A DNA stretch of 44,028 nucleotides from Dysgonomonas sp. 521 (GTDB lineage: Bacteria; Bacteroidota; Bacteroidia; Bacteroidales; Dysgonomonadaceae). The first letter of the stretch is position 1, and every line of letters starts with the position of its first letter. The notes under the pieces were generated by a model. That model was given only the letters and a program-made list of their open reading frames with translations, made no database searches and was not told where the DNA came from. Shown one piece after another: positions 24,789-33,354 of the stretch. Location of the stretch: positions 1 to 44,028 of the forward strand of contig NZ_QVMO01000029.1 in assembly GCF_010501055.1 (NCBI RefSeq), read 5' to 3'. A program made the position numbers and the translations under genes.

Positions 24789-26456
24789 ATGATTGATAAA
24801 AATCTAATTACCTTATATGAAGATAGTTTTAAGTATAACTGGGACTTGAAAGGCCTTTCGGATTACTCAGAAAAGAAGACATTATATTATAAAGACCTTG
24901 CCCGTGAGATAGCACGGATACACATCCTGCTAGAAGAAGCACATATACAGAAAGGGGATAAAATCGCGCTTACAGGTAAGAATAATATACCGTGGTGTAC
25001 AACATATCTGGCTGTACTTACTTATGGAGCGGTTATAGTTCCTATTCTTCAGGATTTTCACGCAGATAATATACAGCACATCATAAATCACTCCGAATCG
25101 AAGCTGCTGTTTACCAGCACCGGCATTTGGGATTCGCTGGATGAAGACCATATACCGGGTGTCAGAGGAGCATTCTCCATTAATGATTTCGGCTTTAAAT
25201 GCCTGTATGAACAGAAAGGTGAAAAATTTACATCTATAGTAGAGTCTTTAGATGATAAAATGAATAAGAAATATCCTGGCGGATATACCCAGGATGATAT
25301 AAAATATGCCAAGGTTGATAATTCGGAAGTAGTGCTTATCAACTATACATCCGGGACAACAGGTTTTAGCAAGGGTGTGATGCTTACGGCAAATAACCTA
25401 GCAGGTAATATAACTCATGCAAACTACCTGAAACTCCTCTTTCGAGGGCAAGACATCGTATCTTTCCTGCCTTTGGCACATGCTTACGGATGCGCGTTTG
25501 AATTCCTTTACTCACTGACGGAAGGCTCGCATACGACATTGTTAGGCAAAGCCCCTTCTCCCAAAATTCTGGCTGAGGCATTTGCGCAAATCAAACCGCA
25601 CCTTATCATCTCAGTACCATTGGTTATCGAGAAAATATATAAAAAGGCGATTTTACCCAAAATAGAAAAGCCTGCTATAAAAATGGCTCTCAAGATACCG
25701 ATTGTAAGGGATCAGATATATGCAAAAATAAGAAAGGGTATGATGGATGCTCTGGGAGGAAACTTCCATGAGGTAATTATCGGCGGGGCTGCATTAAACA
25801 GTGAGGTTGAAGCTTTCTTACATAAAATAAAGTTCCCATTTACAGTCGGTTACGGAATGACTGAGTGCGCGCCACTTATTTCATACGAACATAATTATGA
25901 TTTTATACCTACTTCGTGCGGAAGGGTGCTGGACAATATAATGGAGGTACGTATCGATTCGGAAGATCCCTACAATACTGTTGGAGAAATACAGGTGAGG
26001 GGAGAAAACGTAATGAAGGGGTATTATAAAAATGAGGAAGCGACGAAAGCGGCTTTTACCGAAGATGGCTGGCTGAGAACCGGTGACTTGGGTACAATTG
26101 ACAAAAACAATACGATTTTCATCAGAGGACGCAGCAAGACAATGCTGCTAGGACCAAACGGACAGAACATTTTCCCTGAAGAAATAGAATCGAGACTGAA
26201 CAATATGCCTTTTGTGATGGAAAGCCTTGTGGTAGAACGTAATGGAAAGCTAGTCGCGCTGACACATCCCGATTATGAGACCATGGATGCTGCACAAGTG
26301 GAACATGGTATGTTGTCGGCCATTATGGAACAAAACAGGCAAAACCTAAACAAAATGCTGGCATCGTACGAAAATATTTCGGCCATACAGATATATCCAA
26401 GCGAGTTTGAGAAAACTCCTAAAAAAAGTATAAAAAGATATCTGTATGATAATTAG
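24789..26456 (+). CDS. Long-chain acyl-CoA synthetase / AMP-forming ligase
   Basis: A 555-aa ANL-superfamily adenylating enzyme. The phosphate-binding loop is INYTSGTTGFSKGVML (around residues 180-195). Motif YGMTECAPLISYEH binds the adenylate (~355). The hinge GWLRTGDLGTIDKNNTIFIRGRSKTML is followed by PNGQNIFPEEIE and the C-terminal Lys-containing KTPKKSIKRYLY. This is the layout of fatty-acid CoA ligases (FadD-like), and length agrees. It activates fatty acids with ATP and CoA, possibly for phospholipid or lipid recycling. It is transcribed alone from the promoter at 24729-24759. Confidence 0.9.
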   Translation: MIDKNLITLYEDSFKYNWDLKGLSDYSEKKTLYYKDLAREIARIHILLEEAHIQKGDKIALTGKNNIPWCTTYLAVLTYGAVIVPILQDFHADNIQHIINHSESKLLFTSTGIWDSLDEDHIPGVRGAFSINDFGFKCLYEQKGEKFTSIVESLDDKMNKKYPGGYTQDDIKYAKVDNSEVVLINYTSGTTGFSKGVMLTANNLAGNITHANYLKLLFRGQDIVSFLPLAHAYGCAFEFLYSLTEGSHTTLLGKAPSPKILAEAFAQIKPHLIISVPLVIEKIYKKAILPKIEKPAIKMALKIPIVRDQIYAKIRKGMMDALGGNFHEVIIGGAALNSEVEAFLHKIKFPFTVGYGMTECAPLISYEHNYDFIPTSCGRVLDNIMEVRIDSEDPYNTVGEIQVRGENVMKGYYKNEEATKAAFTEDGWLRTGDLGTIDKNNTIFIRGRSKTMLLGPNGQNIFPEEIESRLNNMPFVMESLVVERNGKLVALTHPDYETMDAAQVEHGMLSAIMEQNRQNLNKMLASYENISAIQIYPSEFEKTPKKSIKRYLYDN

Positions 26457-26563
26457 ATGTTTATGCTGTTTTTAAGAGACAATAGCCACAGTTCTTAAGA
26501 AAAAATTAAAAAAAGAACTAAAAAAAACATAATTGTGTTATACAACATCTAAAGAAATATGTA

Positions 26564-26571
26564 TATATTTG
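26564..26571 (+). promoter_or_regulatory. -7 element of the Ala-rich lipoprotein gene
   Basis: TATATTTG, 62 bp upstream of the start codon. An upstream TTGTG lies at 26533-26537, farther than the usual spacing. Confidence 0.5.
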
Positions 26572-26633
26572 CACCGTGTTATCAGAAATATAACTCAAAT
26601 ACATTTACCGTTTAAGTTTTAATAGAAAAGAAA

Positions 26634-26855
26634 ATGAAAAAATTAGTTTTATTTGCTGTTGCTGTTGTAGCAATCTCATTCGCATCATGTGGTAATAAGG
26701 CTGCTGAAGAAGCTAAAGCTAAAGCTACTGCTGACTCTATCGCTGCTGTAGAAGCAGCTGCTGCTGTTGAAGCTCAGGCAAAAGCTACTGCAGACTCTAT
26801 CGCTGCTGTTGCTCAAGCTGCTGCTGATTCTCTAGCTAACGCTGTAAAAAAATAA
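26634..26855 (+). CDS. Small Ala-rich repeat lipoprotein
   Basis: A 73-aa lipoprotein: Lys-Lys, hydrophobic stretch, lipobox ASCG with Cys19 as the lipidation site. The mature part is 54 residues of Ala, Glu, Lys, Asp and Ser, with a 20-residue repeat, AKATADSIAAV, appearing at ~29 and ~49. In DNA this is a 60-bp near-perfect tandem repeat (26721-26750 against 26781-26810 differ at few bases). Ala is encoded almost only by GCT/GCA, suggesting strong expression. The helix-forming pattern recalls Lpp-like envelope spacers, but no sequence relationship is claimed. A strong terminator follows. Confidence 0.85.
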   Translation: MKKLVLFAVAVVAISFASCGNKAAEEAKAKATADSIAAVEAAAAVEAQAKATADSIAAVAQAAADSLANAVKK

Positions 26856-26880
26856 TACAGTAACAGTTAAGATTTACAAG

Positions 26881-26914
26881 CCTGTATGAGAATAATAACT
26901 CATACAGGTTTTTT
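26881..26914 (+). terminator. Intrinsic terminator after the Ala-rich lipoprotein
   Basis: A 10-bp perfect stem CCTGTATGAG (26881-26890) / CTCATACAGG (26899-26908), loop of 8, then six T. Confidence 0.92.
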
Positions 26915-26939
26915 ATTATAGTTGTTTTTTATTTAACGT

Positions 26940-26967
26940 TTTGTTAAATGAAAAATATCTATCTTTG
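26940..26967 (+). promoter_or_regulatory. Promoter of the polysaccharide cluster
   Basis: TATCTTTG (26960-26967) with TTTG at 26940-26943. The 16-nt spacer is shorter than the usual 19-21. It is 48 bp upstream of the transporter gene. Confidence 0.55.
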
Positions 26968-27015
26968 TACGTTTAAATAATTACACAAACGAATATATAA
27001 TCATATAACACATAA

Positions 27016-27876
27016 ATGGAAGCAGAAAAAGAGCACTGGGATATAGAAATAAAACCGCGTGGAAGTAATTTTTCCCTCAATCTTAAAGAGGTCTGGCAAT
27101 ATCGCGATTTGCTGCAAATGTATGTCCGCCGGGATATTGTAACTATATATAAGCAGACAGTACTTGGTCCTTTATGGTTTATTATACAACCTCTATTTAC
27201 CACTGTTATGTATATGTTCGTATTTGGTAATATAGCCCAGATACCTACCGATGGACTGCCTCAAGCTTTGTTTTACCTGTCCGGCATACTGTGCTGGTCT
27301 TATTTTTCCGATTGTATGGGAAAAGCGTCGGGTACATTCCTCGGAAATGCAGGGGTCTTTAGCAAAGTATATTTTCCCCGGCTAGTAGTACCTATATCAA
27401 GTGTAATTTCCAATCTGGTAAGGTTGGCCATTCAGTTAATACTGTTTTTGGCAGTTTATTTCTATTTTCTGAATGCAGGAGCTAATATCCAACCAAACCT
27501 TTATATATTACTTTTCCCGCTTCTGGTTTTGATGATGGCCGGACTGGGACTAGGATTTGGAATTATAATATCCTCTGTAACAACAAAATACAGAGATATG
27601 GCAATTCTATTTGGTTTTGTTACCGGATTGTGGATGTATGTAACACCGGTAATCTACCCTCTCTCTGTAATGAAAGAAAAATATGAAGAGTACATGTGGA
27701 TTATCCAGTTAAACCCGCTGACCTCGATTGTGGAAACATTGAGATACGGTTTTATGGGAGCAGGTACATTCGATTGGTTCTGGCTGGGATACAGCTTTGT
27801 AATTACGATAATCGTATTAGTACTTGGCTCGTGGGTATTTAATAAAGTGGAACGTAGTTTTATTGATGTAGTGTAA
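27016..27876 (+). CDS. wzm: Polysaccharide ABC exporter, permease subunit
   Basis: A 286-aa ABC-2-type inner-membrane permease with six hydrophobic segments. The cytoplasmic N-terminal helix LKEVWQYRDLLQMYVRRDIVTIYKQTVLGPLWFIIQP is typical of Wzm/TagG proteins, as is the late PVIYPLSVMKEKY...LNPLTSIVETLRYG. It exports a lipid-linked polysaccharide together with the Wzt ATPase encoded at 29628. Unusually, two glycosyltransferase genes separate wzm from wzt. The next gene begins within the stop codon (TAATG), so translation is coupled. Confidence 0.93.
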   Translation: MEAEKEHWDIEIKPRGSNFSLNLKEVWQYRDLLQMYVRRDIVTIYKQTVLGPLWFIIQPLFTTVMYMFVFGNIAQIPTDGLPQALFYLSGILCWSYFSDCMGKASGTFLGNAGVFSKVYFPRLVVPISSVISNLVRLAIQLILFLAVYFYFLNAGANIQPNLYILLFPLLVLMMAGLGLGFGIIISSVTTKYRDMAILFGFVTGLWMYVTPVIYPLSVMKEKYEEYMWIIQLNPLTSIVETLRYGFMGAGTFDWFWLGYSFVITIIVLVLGSWVFNKVERSFIDVV

Positions 27877-28820
27877 TGGAAGAAACCTGTCTAAAACAGC
27901 AATATTACATATTAAATAAGTCATTTAAAAAAAAATTAGTTTTTCATCTGGGATTCGACGCCGGTTTTTTTTCAGAATATAACAATATGATACTGGCTAT
28001 GTTATATTGCTTAACTGAAAAGATACAATTTGTTCTGTATTCTAAAGATGCAAACTTTGGTTACGAAAAAGGATGGACTGATTACTTTTTACCTTTTTGT
28101 GACGAAATATCGGATGATTTCAATAAGAAGTACAATTTTAGAGATTATGAGTTTTTTCGGCAAAAATTAAATAAAAAAGATAAACTCAAAATAAGATTTC
28201 ATAAACTCATTCATGGAATAGATTTTTTTACTCAGGACTTGTGGCTCCTTATCAGAGACAGAGAGCATGAAAAGAAAGTCTATAATATACCTGAACTAGG
28301 TATTAAGGATAGTTCTTTAAGAGATGCATGCAGGTCACTTATTAATATAACGTGGGAATATAATCCAATTGTAAAAACATTGATTAAGGATAAAATTAAT
28401 TCATTAAACCTACCTGACGAATACATTGGTTTTCATATACGAAGAGGAGATAAGGTTGTAGAGCAAGAATTAATAGATATATCTGCATACTTTCAGAAGA
28501 TAGAGGAGACTTTTAAGAAAAATGCATTTATATTGACCGATGACTACAGGGTAATATCTGAAATAAGGGAAAAATATCCACAATGGAATATTTATACGTT
28601 ATGTAAAGAAACTGAAATTGGTTATAATCACGCAAACTTTAAGCGAGGAGATAAAGCAGTGATAAGAGATTCACATATTAACCTTTTTGCTTCATTGGAT
28701 ATTTTAAGTCTCAGTCAATGTTTTATAGGAACATTCGGATCTAATCCCGGCATGTTCTTAGGAATGAGGACAACACAAGGAAAGTGTATTAGTTTAGATG
28801 TAGATTGGCAAATATGGTAA
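27876..28820 (+). CDS. Fucosyltransferase-like protein (GT23/NodZ-type motif)
   Basis: A 314-aa protein with the motif GFHIRRGDKV, His187-x-Arg-Arg-x-Asp-Lys193, matching motif I of alpha-1,6-fucosyltransferases and the wider GDP-fucose transferase superfamily. The C-terminal block FASLDILSLSQCFIGTFGSNPGMFLGM fits motif III. The likely donor is GDP-fucose; the acceptor would be the exported glycan. The gene is visibly more A+T-rich than wzm, suggesting a separate origin. Only the motifs support the assignment; much of the N-terminal half looks novel. Confidence 0.72.
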   Translation: MEETCLKQQYYILNKSFKKKLVFHLGFDAGFFSEYNNMILAMLYCLTEKIQFVLYSKDANFGYEKGWTDYFLPFCDEISDDFNKKYNFRDYEFFRQKLNKKDKLKIRFHKLIHGIDFFTQDLWLLIRDREHEKKVYNIPELGIKDSSLRDACRSLINITWEYNPIVKTLIKDKINSLNLPDEYIGFHIRRGDKVVEQELIDISAYFQKIEETFKKNAFILTDDYRVISEIREKYPQWNIYTLCKETEIGYNHANFKRGDKAVIRDSHINLFASLDILSLSQCFIGTFGSNPGMFLGMRTTQGKCISLDVDWQIW

Positions 28821-29614
28821 ATAATAATAAATATAAAAAACTCCCCATTAGTGCTATTATTACAGGTTGTAATGAAGGATATCTTTTGGGAAATTGTCTC
28901 AAATCCATATCGTTCTGTGAAGATATTACCTATGTTGACTTAGAATCCAAGGACAACTCGAAACAGGTAGCCGAGAAGCTGGGAGTGAAGATAATAGAGC
29001 ACGAGAGAGTTCCAATGGTTGAGATAATACACGAAGAACTATATCATAAAACAAAATATGATTGGATATTAATCATCGATCCCGATGAACAGGTTAGCCC
29101 TGTTCTCCAAAACGAAATTATAGAACATTTTAATAATGGAATCCCTGATAATATTGGCGCGGTTCTTGTACCATGTATTTATTATTACAAAAATCATCCG
29201 TTAAAGGGAACCCGCTGGGGCGGTGTTCACTCACGCATGCTCTTATTCCACAAGGATAAATGCCGTATGACCGGAATTGTTCATGCTGGCAGAACTGTAT
29301 TGCCTCCATATGAGCCCTATTGGATTCCATACAATGGAGAAAATGTAGATCATCATTACTGGATGATTAACTTCTCCCAGCTGAGAGAAAAGCATCTACG
29401 ATATTTAGAGAAAGAGGGAGAATCAAGAAACTTTATGGGTTTTATTGCATCCAGAAAAGGAATAGCAAAACGTCCACTCAAGGCTTTTTATTCCTGCTTT
29501 ATCAAAAGTAAAGGTTATAAAGATGGTTTTTACGGGCTATTATTATCTTTCTTTTGGGCATGGTACGATACTTGTGCCGAAATAAGATTATATAAATATC
29601 AACAACACAAATAA
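28814..29614 (+). CDS. GT2 glycosyltransferase, WaaE/KdtX-like
   Basis: A 266-aa GT-A enzyme: PISAIITGCNEGYLLGNCLKSI, DITYVDLESKDNSKQVAEKLG, then IIDPDEQVSP in the place of the DxD site, and the late HAGRTVLPP and VDHHYWMINFSQLREKHLRYLEKEGE. These are features of the LPS-core-type GT2 subfamily that includes WaaE. ATG 28814 overlaps the previous stop by 7 bp; the TTG at 28805 is a less likely start. It probably adds a core or linkage sugar. wzt starts 13 bp after the stop. Confidence 0.85.
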   Translation: MVNNNKYKKLPISAIITGCNEGYLLGNCLKSISFCEDITYVDLESKDNSKQVAEKLGVKIIEHERVPMVEIIHEELYHKTKYDWILIIDPDEQVSPVLQNEIIEHFNNGIPDNIGAVLVPCIYYYKNHPLKGTRWGGVHSRMLLFHKDKCRMTGIVHAGRTVLPPYEPYWIPYNGENVDHHYWMINFSQLREKHLRYLEKEGESRNFMGFIASRKGIAKRPLKAFYSCFIKSKGYKDGFYGLLLSFFWAWYDTCAEIRLYKYQQHK

Positions 29615-29627
29615 TCAAATCTGAAAT

Positions 29628-30929
29628 ATGTCAGAAACTGCTATAAAATTTGAAAATATATCGAAACAATACCGCTTGGGACTGGTAGGGACAGGCACTA
29701 TAACGCATGACCTCAATCGCTGGTGGCATGTAGTAAGGGGGAAAGAAGACCCATACTTGAAAATAGGGGAAGTAAATGACCGTTCAGCCAAAGCTCAGAG
29801 TAAATATATCTGGGCATTGAAGGATATTTCTTTTGACGTAAAACAGGGAGAGGTGCTGGGCATTATAGGAAAAAACGGTGCAGGCAAATCAACATTATTG
29901 AAAATTTTGTCACGGGTTACATCTCCATCTACAGGCACCATCAAGGCCAAAGGACGTATCGCTTCACTGCTCGAAGTGGGCACAGGATTTCATCCTGAAC
30001 TGACTGGACGTGAAAATATCTTTATGAATGGCTCAATCATGGGTATGACAAAAGCTGAAATCAGAAGGAAACTGGATGAAATTGTAGACTTTGCAGGTGT
30101 CGAAAAATATATTGACACTCCAGTAAAAAGATATTCTTCCGGTATGACTGTCCGTCTGGGTTTTGCTATTGCCGCCCATCTGGAGCCGGAAATACTTGTT
30201 GTGGACGAGGTTTTGGCTGTGGGGGATGCTGAATTTCAGAAGAAAGCGATAGGGAAGATGAAAGATGTGTCTACAAGTGAGGGGAGAACGGTGTTGTTTG
30301 TGAGCCATCAACTAAATTCAGTTCAGTCATTATGCAATCAATGCATATTGATGGAAAATGGGAAAATAAGTTCTTCCGGAAGTACATCAGCAATCATCTC
30401 ACAATATCTTAAATTAAGCAGTGCTAATATAAGTAACACATCTTGGTATAACACTAACAAAGAATATGAGAATGAATTTTGTTCTTTATTAGAAATGTCA
30501 TTAGTTACTCAATCTGGACAGCCATTAACAAATAACTATATAGAAAACAATCAAACCCTATATGTAAAGCTCAAATTTCATATAAAAAATTTACACTCGG
30601 CTCTATGTGTAGGTTTTTCTCTATATACAGCAAATGAACAACTATTGTTTTGGTCGTACCAAACAGATATGCCTGAAGACAGCAAAATAGAATTAAAAGC
30701 CGGAGACAATACATTATATGCACAGTTTCCCAAAAGAATGCTCAACGAAGGTGAATATTTTATAAAACCAATAATAAGTTTACACCATATAGATTGGATT
30801 ATCAATCCTGAAAAAGAAGCGCCAACAATAGGTCTCTCTATAAATGGAGGATTAAGTGATTCAATATTATGGCAAGAAAAAAGACCAGGACTTTTAGCAC
30901 CAGTTATTCAATATAAAGACCAGTTATGA
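29628..30929 (+). CDS. wzt: Polysaccharide ABC exporter, ATPase with C-terminal glycan-binding domain
   Basis: A 433-aa Wzt. The ATPase domain (about residues 1-250) has Walker A GKNGAGKST (81-89), signature SSGMT (170-174) and Walker B ILVVDE (189-194). The long N-terminal insertion before Walker A is typical of Wzt. Residues ~255-433 form a beta-rich C-terminal domain, which in Wzt proteins recognises the modified non-reducing end of the glycan. DNA from about 30360 onward is markedly more A+T-rich than the ATPase part, so the binding domain may have been exchanged separately. The FkbM gene follows after 4 bp. Confidence 0.93.
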   Translation: MSETAIKFENISKQYRLGLVGTGTITHDLNRWWHVVRGKEDPYLKIGEVNDRSAKAQSKYIWALKDISFDVKQGEVLGIIGKNGAGKSTLLKILSRVTSPSTGTIKAKGRIASLLEVGTGFHPELTGRENIFMNGSIMGMTKAEIRRKLDEIVDFAGVEKYIDTPVKRYSSGMTVRLGFAIAAHLEPEILVVDEVLAVGDAEFQKKAIGKMKDVSTSEGRTVLFVSHQLNSVQSLCNQCILMENGKISSSGSTSAIISQYLKLSSANISNTSWYNTNKEYENEFCSLLEMSLVTQSGQPLTNNYIENNQTLYVKLKFHIKNLHSALCVGFSLYTANEQLLFWSYQTDMPEDSKIELKAGDNTLYAQFPKRMLNEGEYFIKPIISLHHIDWIINPEKEAPTIGLSINGGLSDSILWQEKRPGLLAPVIQYKDQL

Positions 30930-30933
30930 CAAT

Positions 30934-31680
30934 ATGAAAACTTTGATACAATCTTTTTTCCATCTATTTGGATACCAAGTAAAAAAATGGGGAGAAAAAG
31001 CAACAAGAGAAGCTATACGTATAAGCAATGAACAAGAAACGAGTAAATATATTAATGAAAACCTATGGCTAAAGCAAGCAGGAATAAAATCAATTTTGGA
31101 TATTGGGGCAAATACAGGCCAATTTGCAAAGAAAATCAGGTTGATATTTCCTGACGCTGATATATTTTCTTTCGAACCTATACCTACAATATATAATAAA
31201 CTGGTAGCAAACTTTGAAGGAGACAATAAATTTAAAGCTTTTAATTATGGTCTTGGGGATGAAGAGGGCAACACAGATTTTCATCTTAATGATTTCTCAG
31301 ATTCATCCAGCTTTCTCGAAATGAATCGCATACATAAAGAGAATTTTCCTTTTACAGAGAACGAAAATATAATAAAAGTACAAGTCAAGAGGCTGGATAA
31401 TATATTGAATGTTAATAGTATAGAAAAGCCTTATCTGCTAAAGTTGGATGTACAGGGATTTGAAGAGAAAGTTATTGCCGGAGGCTCCTCAATTGTAGAA
31501 AATGCAGAATACATTATAACAGAAGTTTCATTTGTCGAACTATATCAAAATCAGCCACTTTTTGACAAAATATATACAATTTTGAAAAATAAGGGATTTG
31601 TATATATGGGTAACTTTGAACAACTAAGAGGGAAAGACGGGAAAATATTACAAGCTGACGCAATTTTTAAAAAAGAATAA
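30934..31680 (+). CDS. FkbM-family methyltransferase
   Basis: A 248-aa SAM-dependent O-methyltransferase. The SAM loop is SILDIGANTGQFAKKIRLIFPDADIFSFEPIP. Then come VKRLDNIL and LLKLDVQGFEEKVIAGG, characteristic of FkbM enzymes. In polysaccharide clusters they methylate sugars. In Wzm/Wzt systems terminal methylation can stop chain growth and be read by the Wzt C-terminal domain. The adjacent wzt binding domain makes that role plausible here, but it is an inference. The gene is A+T-rich and 4 bp from both neighbours. Confidence 0.88.
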   Translation: MKTLIQSFFHLFGYQVKKWGEKATREAIRISNEQETSKYINENLWLKQAGIKSILDIGANTGQFAKKIRLIFPDADIFSFEPIPTIYNKLVANFEGDNKFKAFNYGLGDEEGNTDFHLNDFSDSSSFLEMNRIHKENFPFTENENIIKVQVKRLDNILNVNSIEKPYLLKLDVQGFEEKVIAGGSSIVENAEYIITEVSFVELYQNQPLFDKIYTILKNKGFVYMGNFEQLRGKDGKILQADAIFKKE

Positions 31681-31684
31681 TTTT

Positions 31685-32452
31685 ATGCCTACTTTTTCCA
31701 TAATAATACCTACATATAATTCGTCTAAAACTGTTGGTAATTGCATAAACAGCATATTAACACAAACATATACGGACTATGAAATATTGATTATGGATGG
31801 ATTGTCTACAGACAATACTTTGGATATTCTTAATTCTTACCAAGATATTCGCATACATGTTATTTCTGAAAAAGATAATGGCGTATACGATGCTATGAAT
31901 AAAGGTATTGAGAAATCTAGAGGAGAATGGTTATACTTTTTAGGAAGTGACGATTATTTATATGATAATGCAGTTTTATCGGATATTTCTGATTACATAA
32001 AGGAAAAAGATTCAGATATAGTATATGGTGATGCATATATGGTAGGCCAACAATGCCGGCAAGCAGGTATTTTTACACGAAAAAGGTTTAATGTTGCAAA
32101 CATTTGTCATCAATCTATTTTTTATAGTAAGAATATCTTCAGTCGATTAGGAATGTATAATCTTGAATTTCCGCTATATGCAGATTGGGATTTCAATATA
32201 AGATGTTTCGCTACTCCTTATCTGAAAATAAACTATATAGACCGGGTAATAGTTTACTACAACGATATGTCAGGAATAAGCAATTCTGGGCTTGACGACC
32301 CTTCATTTATTGAAATATATGGAATAAGGAATTGGCAGAAAATAGAAAAACTAAATATCCAGATTTTGGCATTAGAAAATTCTAGAGAATTTAAACTTGG
32401 AAAGATAATACTGTCTCCTATAAGAAAAATAAGAAATTTGTTTAACGAATGA
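31685..32452 (+). CDS. GT2 glycosyltransferase, WcaE-like
   Basis: A 255-aa single-domain GT-A enzyme: FSIIIPTYNSSKTVGNCINSIL, DGLSTDNTLDIL, DNGVYDAMNKGIEKSRGEWLYFLGSDDYLY. GSDDY marks the metal/nucleotide site. The DAMNKGI signature is found in WcaE-type transferases. It is A+T-rich like the two genes upstream. The next gene overlaps by 4 bp (ATGA). Donor and acceptor are unknown. Confidence 0.88.
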   Translation: MPTFSIIIPTYNSSKTVGNCINSILTQTYTDYEILIMDGLSTDNTLDILNSYQDIRIHVISEKDNGVYDAMNKGIEKSRGEWLYFLGSDDYLYDNAVLSDISDYIKEKDSDIVYGDAYMVGQQCRQAGIFTRKRFNVANICHQSIFYSKNIFSRLGMYNLEFPLYADWDFNIRCFATPYLKINYIDRVIVYYNDMSGISNSGLDDPSFIEIYGIRNWQKIEKLNIQILALENSREFKLGKIILSPIRKIRNLFNE

Positions 32453-33354
32453 TTTCTGTAATCCTTCCCAACTATAACCACGCCCCCTACCTGAAACAGC
32501 GTATCGATTCCATATTGAATCAGACATATCAGGATTTCGAACTTATCATTCTGGACGACTGTTCTCCGGACAATAGCAGGGATGTGATTGAAGAATATCG
32601 CGACAATCCGCACATTTCACATATTATCTACAACGAAACCAATTCCGGATCTACATTCAGGCAGTGGAAAAAAGGTATTGAACTGGCTAAAGGAGATTAT
32701 ATCTGGATTGCAGAAAGCGATGATTATGCAGATTTGACATTGTTGCAAAAGGCGATGGATTCCATTGCCAAATACAATTCTGTCCTTTGCTTTTCCCAGA
32801 CTAAAGTAGTAGATAAGGAAAATAATGTAGTAGTAGAGCAACCTCCTATACTACCCCATTACTCCATGAATATAAACCAATTTACTAAAGAATATCTGTT
32901 ATACAGCAACCCGATCTGCAATGCAAGCATGGTTGTATTTAAGAAACAGGCCATAGCAGGCAATCTGTGGGACGAAATTATAAACTACAGATATTGTGGC
33001 GACTGGCTGTTATGGGGCAGTTTCTGTGAGAATGAAAATACAACCGTTTCCGAAATTAAAGAATATCTGAACCATTTCAGGACGCACTCAGTAAATGTAT
33101 CGAACAAATCGGAAGACAAAGGTTTAGGCATATTAGAAGGCTATAAAGTTTCCAGAATCATTGCAAAATGGTTACATTTGAAGCTGGATAATACGTATAG
33201 CCGAAACTGGTTCTACAAATGGCAATCATATAAATTGAAATTCTCTTATCCGCAATCGGTCAATAAGGAAATTTTGTTGATGTTTATACAACGGCAGCCA
33301 ATGGTTGCATATTATGAGCTAAAAAGATTGATTTCAAGACTGGTAAAAAGATGA
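32449..33354 (+). CDS. GT2 glycosyltransferase
   Basis: A 301-aa GT-A enzyme: MISVILPNYNHAPYLKQRIDSIL, ILDDCSPDNSRDVIEEY, TNSGSTFRQWKKGIELAKGDYIWIAESDDYAD (ESDDY site), with the late YCGDWLLWGSFCE. It is coupled by ATGA overlaps to the genes on both sides. It has a C-terminal basic, helical tail of ~60 residues that may help membrane association. Its base composition is closer to the later cluster genes than to the A+T-rich block before it. Confidence 0.88.
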   Translation: MISVILPNYNHAPYLKQRIDSILNQTYQDFELIILDDCSPDNSRDVIEEYRDNPHISHIIYNETNSGSTFRQWKKGIELAKGDYIWIAESDDYADLTLLQKAMDSIAKYNSVLCFSQTKVVDKENNVVVEQPPILPHYSMNINQFTKEYLLYSNPICNASMVVFKKQAIAGNLWDEIINYRYCGDWLLWGSFCENENTTVSEIKEYLNHFRTHSVNVSNKSEDKGLGILEGYKVSRIIAKWLHLKLDNTYSRNWFYKWQSYKLKFSYPQSVNKEILLMFIQRQPMVAYYELKRLISRLVKR

